A stretch of 45,896 nt of DNA, from IMG/VR virus record IMGVR_UViG_3300032217_000441, positions 1 through 45,896 of that record. One strand, given 5' to 3'. Every line of letters begins with the position of its first letter. The stretch's first letter is position 1. The translations under genes and the position numbers were made by a program. Below are positions 14,256-21,963 of this stretch, piece after piece. The notes beneath the pieces are model-generated. The model had not been told where the DNA came from and searched no databases. It saw only the letters and a list, made by a program, of their open reading frames with translations. Origin of the DNA: a virus.

Positions 14256-15473
14256 ATGGCTATAGGTTCTAAGGTATCTGGAGACTTTAAGTCTGCTTCT
14301 GGTCTATTTGCAAAAGTAAATGGCGGTTGGAAGAAGGCTAAATTTGGCTACGTAAAAGTTAACGGTGAGTGGAAACAGTTTTGGGCAGATAAACTTCTTG
14401 ATACATTTAGCAGATTAGATACAACTTCTGGTTTAGGTACTGCTGAGTCTGGACAAGCCTGGGACATTCTTAGAAGTCAATGGCAAATCCGTAGTAATAG
14501 TGCTAGAACAACTGGTTCTAAATCTGACTATCCATTAGCCTCTATTGATGTTGGGTTTTTAGATTTTGAAATTGAAGCAAACGAACTTACTCCAGGAACA
14601 GGAGTTGCTATTCGTGTAACAGATGCTAATAACTGGTGGGGAGTTCTTCCGTACTATAATCAAACAGCACAAAGTTACTCTTATTGTGTAGCATCACATC
14701 AACAAAGTTACTGTATTGCTGCATGTACAGAACCTTCTTCTTATGATTTACGATGTGACTCGCCAAATACTCTTTACGTTACCCCTATCTATGATTATAT
14801 TTGTCCTGGTGGATATGAACTCGTTTATTTTAATGAGTGGGTAGTTGTAGGACAAGATTGTGCACCAGATACGACTTCACGAGAGTGTTATGACGAAGCA
14901 ACTGTAGTTGAAACTTGTGCATATTCTTATCGTTGGGAAGAGTACAGATGTACGTATAGAACGGTAACCACTAGAAAATGCGAAACTGTTATAGTTCCTG
15001 GTGAATGCACAGATATTTACGAGTTACAAGAGTCCTATTACGAAACCTGTCCTGCTGGAGAAGTTTTTGGACAGATAGGTACAGAATACCTGTGTGACCC
15101 AGATGGGTTTACAAATGTTCCTGTGTATGCTTGTTGTCAAGCGGGTTCGTACACAGTTTGTGACCAAACTGCTACAGGAACTACTTACACTAATTACTAC
15201 TATCTACAAATAGTAAAAATGGTTGATGGGGTATTTTCTGTTGTTGACTCTGTTCAAGTTCCCGAACGTTGGTCAGCCTTAAAAATATCCGCAAATGGAA
15301 CATCTATGACCATTAATGCTTATACAGATAGTCTTTATACCAATCAAATAGGCACTTATACAACAACATCTTTGACAGCAACTGGCACTGGATACGGGGT
15401 TGTTGCACGTTCAAGCAACTTTGAAGATGGTCGTACAATAGGCTCACTACTAGTTAAACCGTTAGGACAATAA
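14256..15473 (+). CDS. Tail fibre protein with ConA-like fold and Cys-rich insertion
   Basis: The 405-residue protein starts with the short repeated element FAKVNGGWKKAKFGYVKVNG, which occurs at fibre N-termini. A lectin/ConA-like sandwich follows, with strands at about residues 45-140 (LDTFSRLDTTSG, VAIRVTDANNWWGVLPYYN) and resuming at about residues 310-400 (YYYLQIVKMVDG, DSVQVPERWSALKI, YGVVARSS). Between the halves, about residues 144-302, is an insertion with 16 Cys, including CC, and many Tyr and Thr. The insertion is likely held by disulfides once outside the cell and displayed as a receptor-binding loop. It follows the previous fibre gene after 8 bases. The fold assignment is by pattern. 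Confidence 0.6.
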   Translation: MAIGSKVSGDFKSASGLFAKVNGGWKKAKFGYVKVNGEWKQFWADKLLDTFSRLDTTSGLGTAESGQAWDILRSQWQIRSNSARTTGSKSDYPLASIDVGFLDFEIEANELTPGTGVAIRVTDANNWWGVLPYYNQTAQSYSYCVASHQQSYCIAACTEPSSYDLRCDSPNTLYVTPIYDYICPGGYELVYFNEWVVVGQDCAPDTTSRECYDEATVVETCAYSYRWEEYRCTYRTVTTRKCETVIVPGECTDIYELQESYYETCPAGEVFGQIGTEYLCDPDGFTNVPVYACCQAGSYTVCDQTATGTTYTNYYYLQIVKMVDGVFSVVDSVQVPERWSALKISANGTSMTINAYTDSLYTNQIGTYTTTSLTATGTGYGVVARSSNFEDGRTIGSLLVKPLGQ

Positions 15474-15474
15474 A

Positions 15475-15756
15475 ATGGAAAAAAGACCTTGGGACATTTG
15501 GAAAGAAAAAGTGGCTGGGGATTCTGTTCGCCCTTGGGATTTAGTAAACCCAAAAATTGGTAGAGTTGATGAAGAGACCTACGAATATAGGTACACCAAC
15601 CATTGTTTAAACTGTCCGTTTTTAATTCAAGCCACAAAGACTTGTAAAAAATGTGGTTGCTTTATGACCAAAAAGGCTGAATTGCCTCATGCTTCATGCC
15701 CCGTAGGTAAGTGGGGACCTGTTACAGTATCTACCGAAGGAGAATCAAATGACTGA
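15475..15756 (+). CDS. Small Cys-rich (zinc-binding) protein of the tail region
   Basis: The 93-residue protein has a metal-binding core: HCLNCPFLIQATKTCKKCGC and then HASCPVGKW. Small proteins with CxxCxxL, CxxCGC and SCPxGKW are frequently found next to tail fibre genes in phages of cyanobacteria and actinobacteria, but I do not know their function. The N-terminus (KRPWDIWKEKVAGDSVRPWD) is Trp-rich. It follows the fibre gene after one base and overlaps the next gene by 8 bases. A structural zinc-stabilised fibre or baseplate accessory role is inferred. Confidence 0.6.
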   Translation: MEKRPWDIWKEKVAGDSVRPWDLVNPKIGRVDEETYEYRYTNHCLNCPFLIQATKTCKKCGCFMTKKAELPHASCPVGKWGPVTVSTEGESND

Positions 15757-15988
15757 ACCAGAAATAACTAAAAAAGTTACAAACAAAAAACCTGAATCTG
15801 AAATCACACACAACTTAGCATTTGTATTAGATGGCGAAGTCGTTATTGTGATGGGTACTGACGAACGTCATGCTGCGGTTTTTACTAGCAATCCAACAGT
15901 TGTACCCTTTACACGCAGTGCGGAGAACAACCCACAACTTGGTTGGAAATGGGACGGCACAAACTTCACACCACCAGTTAGCGAGTAA
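15749..15988 (+). CDS. Small hypothetical protein in tail-fibre operon
   Basis: The 79-residue protein has a charged head (Lys/Glu, residues 1-20) and a compact beta-rich body containing LAFVLDGEVVIVMGTDERHA and WKWDGTNFTPPVSE. The closing WxWDGxxFxPPV pattern is seen in short proteins next to fibre genes of other large phages. It may be a chaperone or accessory subunit for fibre assembly. It overlaps the Cys-rich gene by 8 bases and is 2 bases from the next gene, so it is co-translated. No catalytic motif was seen. Confidence 0.6.
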   Translation: MTEPEITKKVTNKKPESEITHNLAFVLDGEVVIVMGTDERHAAVFTSNPTVVPFTRSAENNPQLGWKWDGTNFTPPVSE

Positions 15989-15990
15989 CA

Positions 15991-16437
15991 ATGCCTAATT
16001 ATAGAGAAGTACGAGTATGGAGCGGAACCGAATGGGAACCGCTTTCTATTGCCTACCCAGATTTAACAAACTATGCTCGTTTAAATACCGCAAATACCTT
16101 TACTAGTGGAGCAACTTTTAATGGACAAATTATCCGTCCTTCTCAAGTCCCGTATGCTATTGAAGTAGGTCAAGTAAATTTAACAACAACCACTACTGGT
16201 GACTCTTTAATTATTGGAACCAAAGCGTTTGACGTGGGTAGATTTAATCTTACTCCCATAGTTTTTCTTAGTGTTACTTATCCAACAACAGGAAAAAATG
16301 GTTATGGAGTTGTTAAAACGGTAACTTCATCTCAGTTTACATACGAAGTTGAAATGGACACCCCTATTACGGATGGACAAGTAGGAAACAACTACCCACT
16401 AAAGTTAAATTACGTCGCCATTCAAATGACTGCGTAG
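15991..16437 (+). CDS. Putative minor tail/fibre protein
   Basis: The 148-residue protein opens with YREVRVWSGTEWEPLSIAYP and LTNYARLNTANTF, a pattern found at the start of short fibre proteins (W.Gt.WE, then a helix with LNTANTFT). The remainder is strand-rich, with alternating Thr and Val (VNLTTTTTGDSLIIG, YGVVKTVTSSQFTYEVEMD), typical of beta-helical or Ig-like fibre modules. It lies between other adhesin-type genes and the gpI-like gene. The role is inferred from composition and context. Confidence 0.6.
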   Translation: MPNYREVRVWSGTEWEPLSIAYPDLTNYARLNTANTFTSGATFNGQIIRPSQVPYAIEVGQVNLTTTTTGDSLIIGTKAFDVGRFNLTPIVFLSVTYPTTGKNGYGVVKTVTSSQFTYEVEMDTPITDGQVGNNYPLKLNYVAIQMTA

Positions 16438-16447
16438 GTACTTTTAA

Positions 16448-18652
16448 GTGGCAAAGTACACGGGTGCGATATTTCATGGAGCCTATTATGGTCAGGCTCC
16501 ACGACTTGTCCTGTCTTCAGAACCTATGGCTGCTTATGCCATGGACTACGACCAGGTTTGGGTTTTATGGAATCCACCATCAGGTGACTTTACAAAAATT
16601 CGTTTAGTAAGAAATAACGATAATTACCCAGAAACTCCAGAAGATGGATTAATTCTTTGGGAACAGTCTTCAACAACCAACATTTCTGGAAAAGTTGAAC
16701 GTGACCGTTTTTATGATGGTAAAGATAACTTTTTAGATGCTGATACAAAGAATGACTACTACCCACCAACAGGTCAGTTTGTGTATTACACCATGTGGAT
16801 TTTTACAAGCGGAAACCTTTGGAAACAATCTGGTTTTGCAGCAACCGTTGTTCCTAAAGACTTTGGAAGTCAAGACAGATTATTTGAAATGCTTCCAAAA
16901 GTTTATACAACAGATGACCAAACACCCACAGGAATACCAAATAAAGACTCTTTTGTTTACACTTTTTTAAAACCATTTTCTTTTTCTTATGATGAAATAC
17001 TAACCTACGCTTCCTTGTTAAAGCCTTCCTACGGAAAAAGAACAACTCCTCCACAATTACTTGGTGTTCACCAATTAAACCTTGGACTATACCCAGAACG
17101 TGGTTTGCCAAATAAAAACCAAAAGAAATTAATTAGAGAAGGCGTTTATCTATACAAAAACAAGGGGACGTACTTAGGGGTATCTGGTTATATAGAAACA
17201 CTTACTGGTTATGCACCTACGGTAACCGTATCTCCAAACCTTCTTTTAGATGTTCAAGACTCTTCGTTTACCAACGGTATAGGACGTTGGACAAAAACAA
17301 ACGGAACACTGACCTCTGTAAGTAATAAAACAGCACCTACTGGAAATAATGCTATTGAAAAAACGTACTCTGGTCGATTTGTTACCTCTGCATCAGTAGT
17401 AACTTTTAAGGCAAGAACTACAAACGTAGCAACTCTTACCCTTAGTGCTCCTCACGGATTAGACGTAGGAGACTCCATCATTGTTACAGGAGTTGATTCA
17501 ACTTTTAACGGCACATTTACCGTAGCATCAGTTCCAACCACAACAAAAATTACTTATGCCAATACAGACGTAAACGTAACTCAAACAGCAGCAACTGGAA
17601 GTGTTACCAATACTTCAAGCATCTTTTTAGGAACAGACGCACCACGAACAAAAGGAGTTCCAGTAACTGCTGGTGTTTCTTATAAATTCTCTTACTACGC
17701 TGCTTCTGACTCAAACGGTAACGTTGAAGGACGTATTTACTGGTATGACGAATTAGGTGTTCAAATTGGTTCTCCCGCAGTAGGTGTTGAACTTGGAACA
17801 ACAGGCGTTTACCAACGTAAAGAACAAACCGCTACTGCTCCTACAGGTGCTGTATATGCTGGTTTTCGTTTAAAGTTTAGAACTCAAAACTCATACAACA
17901 TTGACTGTGTTCAAATGGCACCTGCAGCAACTGCAACAAATTACGATGAGGCAAGAGGACTAGACATCTTCCTTGAGCCACGTAAAGTAAACATTTTAGG
18001 TAACCCATCATTTGAAACAAATGTAACTGGGTGGACTACAAACTCATCAACAAGCCGTGTTGCTGATGTACCACCAGGACTTCCAGGAACCTATTCCCTT
18101 AGACTTTCTGGTCAAACAAACCTCTCTATTTCTACAAATACAAACACATATCCGTCGACATTTAAGTTAACGCAGGGTCTTTTCTATACAGCCTCTGTGT
18201 ATATGAAGGCTTCGACTAACTCAACTGTAACAATGACTTTAGTTGCAGATGATGATGACTCTACAAACGTAGTAAATGCAACTTCAACGTTGTCATTAAC
18301 CTCAACATGGAAAAGATATGAGTTAAGTCTTTACATTCCAGAAGACCTATCAACAACTGGCAACATAACTATGACACTGACTATTAACGGAACCCTGTCT
18401 TCTTCTTCCGTAAATGTGTGGTTAGACACAGCACAGGTAGAAGCAGGTTTTAATGCTACAGATTACTTTGACGGCTCTTTACCTGCATCAAGCGGTGTTT
18501 ACTGGTCAGGTACTGCACACGCCTCATACTCTTACTTTTACCAAAGCCGTACTATCAAAATGGCTCGTCTTTTAGACAGCCTTAGTCAGTGGGTACCTAT
18601 GGGAACCCAGTGGCGTGTCCGTTCCTACAAAGGCGAAGAGGGTACTTCCTAG
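16448..18652 (+). CDS. gpI-like baseplate protein fused to carbohydrate-binding modules
   Basis: The 734-residue protein starts at GTG 16448, with only a weak ribosome site in the 10-base gap. Residues 1-130 are a beta domain (YDQVWVLWNPPSGDFTKIRL). Residues 145-260 contain LFEMLPKVYTTDD, PFSFSYDEILTYASLLKPSY and LIREGVYLYKNKGTYLGVSG, which match the tail protein I family of baseplate wedge tips (P before Y.xxD, then KGtxxgi). Two beta-sandwich modules follow: one around residues 265-500 and one around 515-680 with NPSFETNVTGWTTNS. The second is the hallmark NxSFE..xxGW of family 4/9 carbohydrate-binding modules. It probably carries receptor-binding at the wedge edge. Confidence 0.75.
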   Translation: MAKYTGAIFHGAYYGQAPRLVLSSEPMAAYAMDYDQVWVLWNPPSGDFTKIRLVRNNDNYPETPEDGLILWEQSSTTNISGKVERDRFYDGKDNFLDADTKNDYYPPTGQFVYYTMWIFTSGNLWKQSGFAATVVPKDFGSQDRLFEMLPKVYTTDDQTPTGIPNKDSFVYTFLKPFSFSYDEILTYASLLKPSYGKRTTPPQLLGVHQLNLGLYPERGLPNKNQKKLIREGVYLYKNKGTYLGVSGYIETLTGYAPTVTVSPNLLLDVQDSSFTNGIGRWTKTNGTLTSVSNKTAPTGNNAIEKTYSGRFVTSASVVTFKARTTNVATLTLSAPHGLDVGDSIIVTGVDSTFNGTFTVASVPTTTKITYANTDVNVTQTAATGSVTNTSSIFLGTDAPRTKGVPVTAGVSYKFSYYAASDSNGNVEGRIYWYDELGVQIGSPAVGVELGTTGVYQRKEQTATAPTGAVYAGFRLKFRTQNSYNIDCVQMAPAATATNYDEARGLDIFLEPRKVNILGNPSFETNVTGWTTNSSTSRVADVPPGLPGTYSLRLSGQTNLSISTNTNTYPSTFKLTQGLFYTASVYMKASTNSTVTMTLVADDDDSTNVVNATSTLSLTSTWKRYELSLYIPEDLSTTGNITMTLTINGTLSSSSVNVWLDTAQVEAGFNATDYFDGSLPASSGVYWSGTAHASYSYFYQSRTIKMARLLDSLSQWVPMGTQWRVRSYKGEEGTS

Positions 18653-18670
18653 TTGTAGTAGGATGCGGTT

Positions 18671-18919
18671 ATGGAAACCATAATCGACTTAATAATCGCA
18701 ACATCGTTTACATCGTTTTTTATTGGTGCAGTAGATGCGTTCTACGACCTTAAAAAGTTCAAGGGATTTTTAGCCCTTGCATTATCCGCAGGTGTCTTTT
18801 ACCTAATTGGATATCTTCCTTACGACCTCATCATCATGGCACCCGCAGGAGCCTTCTTGTCCCTTGCTGTTATGATGCTTTTAGAAAAACCAGTAGCAGT
18901 AACAACCCGTCGCCTCTAG
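18671..18919 (+). CDS. Small three-helix membrane protein, holin candidate
   Basis: The 82-residue protein has three hydrophobic segments, at about residues 4-24 (IDLIIATSFTSFFIGAV), 31-48 (FLALALSAGVFYLIGY) and 52-71 (LIIMAPAGAFLSLAVMMLL). A single charged linker (DLKKFKG) and a basic tail (TTRRL) bound them. Size and topology fit class I holins, and the end of the tail module is a usual site for lysis genes. No endolysin gene is adjacent in the window, so a different membrane role is possible. Ribosome site TAGGATG, 5 bases before ATG. Confidence 0.5.
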   Translation: METIIDLIIATSFTSFFIGAVDAFYDLKKFKGFLALALSAGVFYLIGYLPYDLIIMAPAGAFLSLAVMMLLEKPVAVTTRRL

Positions 18920-18928
18920 GAGAATAAA

Positions 18929-19396
18929 ATGCCAAGACTATTAGTAGTTGGCACTTCCGATGATGTAGATGTAACCCACGGTTTTCGTTTGCTATTAGCA
19001 AAGAAAACAATCAGTGAGGTTATTTTGCCATCGGCAGAACCAAACGAAACACATGACCAAGTACTTATTACAGCATCTGAACAAGGTATTCCTGTAAGAA
19101 CAGGTGACGACCTTATGGCTGTTCTTGAATCACTAGATGAGGCAGACCTCGTCGCCGTGGCATGGGATGACTCAGATGAGTGCTTTGATGTTATTGAGTG
19201 GTCAGCAGGTAAGAAGAACGAGATTTGGGATATCTCCGATGGTCTCAACCTTATTGACATGGAGACAGCAGTACTTGAGGAACGTTTAGAGGAAGTCCTA
19301 TCAGACTTCACTGACACCCTCATCGCTGTGGTCTACAAGATGGTCATGGACCAGATTGACGAAGATGGAAAGCGCAAGTACCGTCGCCCAGAATGA
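18929..19396 (+). CDS. Acidic alpha/beta protein of unknown function
   Basis: The 155-residue protein starts with a hydrophobic strand, MPRLLVVGTSDD, and alternates strands and helices, including LITASEQGIPV and ADLVAVAWDDSDECFDVIEW. That is a plausible Rossmann-like fold, but no nucleotide-binding glycine motif was found. The C-terminal 45 residues are helical and acidic (EERLEEVLSDFTDTLIAVVY). The base composition here and in the next gene is more GC-rich than around it. It overlaps the initiator gene (ATGA) and may act at replication onset. That is position only. Confidence 0.55.
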   Translation: MPRLLVVGTSDDVDVTHGFRLLLAKKTISEVILPSAEPNETHDQVLITASEQGIPVRTGDDLMAVLESLDEADLVAVAWDDSDECFDVIEWSAGKKNEIWDISDGLNLIDMETAVLEERLEEVLSDFTDTLIAVVYKMVMDQIDEDGKRKYRRPE

Positions 19397-20340
19397 ACAT
19401 CCCTGACGAACTCCTAGAGGCGGAACTGACTCACTATCAGTTCCGTCTCTTAGTCGTACTGTGCCACTTAGCAGACCGCAAAGGTGTCATAGAGACTTCA
19501 GTGGGTCATCTCGCCGCCCTGACTAAGGTCTCAGCACAGAGCCACGTCAAAGCCTCTCTGAAGGCTTTAGAGGACGGGGGCTATCTCGTCGCTACGAGGC
19601 GAAAACGCAATAGGGGCCTCTATACGACTTCGCAATACACCTTGTGTGGGCCTCTACAGAGGCTAACGTCCATAGGCTCTAGTGAGCCTCCACAGAGGCT
19701 AACAACACATGAACCAGATGGTCTAGTGCTCCTACCTAATAGTCATATAGTTAATAAGTTAATAAGTAATGAAAATATAAAAATACAAAAAGTGGATGGG
19801 GAGACCATGAACAAGTCTTGGAAACAAGAGCAGCAGCAGGATGAGCAAGTGGGCGGAATTGGAAAGTTTGCCGACGAGTCACCGAGGTCCACGCCCTCCA
19901 AGAAGGACACCAAGACCCGAGGCAAGCGACCCGTGGCAGAGTGGACAACCCGTGATGTTGCAGCAGAGTTCTCCTTCCTTGTAGGTCGTAAGTTCCCGTG
20001 GCTGCCAGGCACCGTGAATGTAAACCATCTGGCGGGAGCACTCGCAAAGATGCGGAAGCAATACCAAACGACAGCCCTGGTCGAAATGGAAATCCTTAAG
20101 ATGTTTATGGTGGACGAGAAGAACTTTAAAGATGTTGGCGATGAGGCACCGCACCTCTACAAGCGATACCTAGCAATGTTTAGAACTCACATGAACAAGG
20201 CACGAGAAAACCAAGGACTCACCAATCCAGTAGATGACGAGGGCGAGCAATTCGTCTATGCTTCTGACGGTCGGGCATTTGATAACACCATTGTTGGACG
20301 AAAGTATTTAGAGCGATACGAGGGGAAGATTAATGGCTAA
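19393..20340 (+). CDS. Winged-helix replication initiator-like protein
   Basis: The 315-residue protein has an N-terminal winged helix at about residues 1-75: LTHYQFRLLVVLCHLADRKG, then TSVGHLAALTKVSAQSHVKA with a recognition helix and wing (ALEDGGYLVATRRKRNRGLY). A polar, low-complexity linker (about residues 80-170, with EQQQDEQVGG and SKKDTKTRGKR) follows. Then comes a helical C-terminal domain (TTRDVAAEFSFLVGRKFPW) that could bind the helicase loader or helicase. Family resemblance is to DnaD/RepA/lambda-O type initiators. A helicase loader, helicase and primase follow. The linker-coding DNA holds palindromic repeats and an AT-rich tract, described separately. Confidence 0.65.
   Translation: MNIPDELLEAELTHYQFRLLVVLCHLADRKGVIETSVGHLAALTKVSAQSHVKASLKALEDGGYLVATRRKRNRGLYTTSQYTLCGPLQRLTSIGSSEPPQRLTTHEPDGLVLLPNSHIVNKLISNENIKIQKVDGETMNKSWKQEQQQDEQVGGIGKFADESPRSTPSKKDTKTRGKRPVAEWTTRDVAAEFSFLVGRKFPWLPGTVNVNHLAGALAKMRKQYQTTALVEMEILKMFMVDEKNFKDVGDEAPHLYKRYLAMFRTHMNKARENQGLTNPVDDEGEQFVYASDGRAFDNTIVGRKYLERYEGKING
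19614..19792. repeat. Candidate replication origin: iterons plus AT-rich tract inside the initiator gene
   Basis: Copy 1 (19650-19667) is GCCTCTACAGAGGCTAAC and copy 2 (19686-19703) is GCCTCCACAGAGGCTAAC, 18 bases with one mismatch and 36 bases apart. Each contains an inverted repeat: copy 1 is GCCTCT-AC-AGAGGC, copy 2 is imperfect. A partial copy, GGGCCTCTA, begins at 19614, about 34 bases upstream. A further inverted repeat, GGCTC-TAGT-GAGCC, lies between them at 19675-19688. About 35 bases downstream begins an AT-rich tract (19737-19792, roughly 84% A+T) containing a tandem GTTAATAA repeat (19750-19765). This architecture matches lambda ori. Confidence 0.65.
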
Positions 20341-20536
20341 GAAAAAACAAGACCTACCAGTCTTTGCAATAGTTGATATGCCAAAGTGGAAAGCCAAAAT
20401 TATTGATGTTGTTACAAGCATCTTGTTTCCAGGTGAGAAGTATTTTGTACTAACAATTGTTGAGACAGGAATGACATCAAACGGCAAAGGTAAATACACA
20501 GACGACAGAGGTATCTCCGTTGACCTATCAAATTGA
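20333..20536 (+). CDS. Small protein between initiator and helicase loader, unknown
   Basis: The 67-residue protein overlaps the end of the initiator gene by 8 bases and the loader gene by 17. It has a basic head (MAKKKQDLP), a strand-rich middle (VFAIVDMPKWKAKIIDVV) and a C-terminal hairpin (SNGKGKYTDDRGISVDL). The region resembles a small beta-barrel, but the length is too short for an ordinary SSB. It is conserved in position only. Function unknown. Confidence 0.55.
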   Translation: MAKKKQDLPVFAIVDMPKWKAKIIDVVTSILFPGEKYFVLTIVETGMTSNGKGKYTDDRGISVDLSN

Positions 20537-21236
20537 TGAACTAGAACCCGCCAAGAAGCGGTGGATACTTAACAACTCAAACATCCCTCGGCGGTTTATG
20601 GGATTAGAACCTGATGACATGCTGACGCAGTTCCCACCCATCATTGAGGACTGGCTTGAGGACATGCTGACAGGCAACTGCATTAAGACTGTCGGTGGTC
20701 TAGGGCAGACTGGTGTTGGACTTTTGTTTGATGGCGGTCCTGGTCTTGGTAAAACAACCCACGCAGTTGTTGCAGCGATGGAGTTCATTCGTCGTTTAGA
20801 CCTTGAGAAGGCTAAAGATGTACTTCAGTATTCAAATCAATCTGACTACGGTCTTATGTCACGACCTGTGTACTACCTGACATACCCCGAGTTCTTGTCA
20901 CGAAAGAAAGCCACTTTTGATGCCGATGCTGAAGAAAAACGTGAAATGAATCGTCAGATTGAGGGTTTTCACGGACGTGCTAAAGAAGATTGGTTAAACG
21001 TTAGACTGTTGATATTGGATGACCTTGGTAAGGAGTACGGTTCTAAATACGACGACGCATCATTTGATGAGATATTAAGAAGCCGTTATGACCGTGCACT
21101 CCCTACAATAGTAACTACCAACGAGATGCTGGAAAATTGGTCCGCCAAATACAGCATGGCGATGGCAAGTTTTGCTAACGAGGCGTTCCATAGAGTTCGA
21201 CTTACTGGTAAAGACTTACGGAGGGCTAAAGGATGA
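20520..21236 (+). CDS. Helicase loader (DnaC/IstB-like AAA+ ATPase)
   Basis: The 238-residue protein has a Walker A motif at residues 72-79 (GGPGLGKTTHA, K78) and a Walker B near residue 167 (LLILDDLGKEY). A sensor-1 type NEML follows TIVTTNEMLENW, and there is an arginine-rich finger region near AFHRVRLTGKDLRR. These are the features of DnaC/DnaI/IstB ATPases that load DnaB helicase onto DNA. The start is TTG 20520; the next in-frame ATG, near 20598, would remove the conserved N-terminal helix. The gene overlaps its neighbours by 17 and 4 bases. It is the lambda P analogue in this module. Confidence 0.82.
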   Translation: MTYQIDELEPAKKRWILNNSNIPRRFMGLEPDDMLTQFPPIIEDWLEDMLTGNCIKTVGGLGQTGVGLLFDGGPGLGKTTHAVVAAMEFIRRLDLEKAKDVLQYSNQSDYGLMSRPVYYLTYPEFLSRKKATFDADAEEKREMNRQIEGFHGRAKEDWLNVRLLILDDLGKEYGSKYDDASFDEILRSRYDRALPTIVTTNEMLENWSAKYSMAMASFANEAFHRVRLTGKDLRRAKG

Positions 21237-21532
21237 AAGGCTCAAACTTGGATACGTGGCGTACAGTGCAAGTGTTCCTCTCACCGACAGGTGTGTACGA
21301 GGTACAACTACGTCCTAACGACACTAACGCACAATGCTCTTGTCCCTCTTACAAGATTAGAAACAAGTGCAAGCACACAATGTTTGTAACTGCTCGCATG
21401 GCAGAGAACGATGGGCACTATGCAATCCTTGTTCCAGATGATGTACCTGAAGAGATTGCAGATAAAGCAAACGAGAGTGCAGAGTCATTCCGTGAATTTG
21501 TTTTAAAGTACGCAAGAGTTGAGGTCCTATGA
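21233..21532 (+). CDS. SWIM zinc-finger protein
   Basis: The 99-residue protein contains a SWIM-type zinc motif, C35-x-C37, then C46-x-H48, in CSCPSYKIRNKCKHTMFV. SWIM domains bind DNA or proteins and are found in recombination and helicase-associated proteins. The strand before it (GVYEVQLRPNDTN) matches the usual SWIM beta hairpin. The C-terminal half is acidic and helical. It overlaps the loader gene by 4 bases (ATGA) and the following gene also starts with ATGA. A role in replication or recombination is inferred from the neighbours. Confidence 0.7.
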   Translation: MKGSNLDTWRTVQVFLSPTGVYEVQLRPNDTNAQCSCPSYKIRNKCKHTMFVTARMAENDGHYAILVPDDVPEEIADKANESAESFREFVLKYARVEVL

Positions 21533-21948
21533 GGGGTGGAGATATCTCCAATGAAACCCCTCCCCGTTTAATTGTTCTTGCTGACGTAGTTGCAGAACGT
21601 GTAGAAGTTACAGAACGAAAGTTCATTATTTCTAAAGAAACTTCTCTAAAGTTAAAGAACGTTAAAAAGGCAGAGGTTTACCAGTTGTGGATTCTTACAA
21701 ACAAGTACGGCTTGTCTGTAGAACTTGCTGGGATTGAAGAAAACGGATGGGACAAAGAGTCCCTAGATAAAGTCATGGACATTTTAGATAGACGTGGTGG
21801 CAATCCATTTAACCTTGCCCAAACATATATAACGACACAAGAGTTAGTAGATGATTTGCCATATCGCATAAATTTAAAAGGTGTGGTTGACTTACCAACT
21901 CGCAACGCAATGTACGGCTCATGGGGTATTGACTTAAGTAGGCTTTAG
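21529..21948 (+). CDS. Hypothetical protein in replication operon
   Basis: The 139-residue protein has a strand-rich start (RLIVLADVVAERVEVTER) and alternating helices (KAEVYQLWILTNKYGLSVE, ESLDKVMDILDRRGGNPF). The C-terminus includes LKGVVDLPTRNAMYGSWGID. No catalytic signature was recognised. It lies between SWIM and DnaB-like genes, overlapping the former by 4 bases and separated from the latter by 15 bases, so it probably belongs to the replication complex. Function unknown. Confidence 0.55.
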   Translation: MRGGDISNETPPRLIVLADVVAERVEVTERKFIISKETSLKLKNVKKAEVYQLWILTNKYGLSVELAGIEENGWDKESLDKVMDILDRRGGNPFNLAQTYITTQELVDDLPYRINLKGVVDLPTRNAMYGSWGIDLSRL

Positions 21949-21963
21949 AGAAAAGATGGGGCA

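Noticed and set aside
18916-19323. Minus-strand open frame of 135 residues
   Set aside because: It is a Ser/Thr-rich shadow of the 18929-19396 gene, lacking a ribosome site and motif, and it opposes the operon direction.
20333-20536. SSB-like OB-fold protein
   Set aside because: At 67 residues it is too short and lacks the usual aromatic pattern; the better SSB candidate is at 26959-27624.
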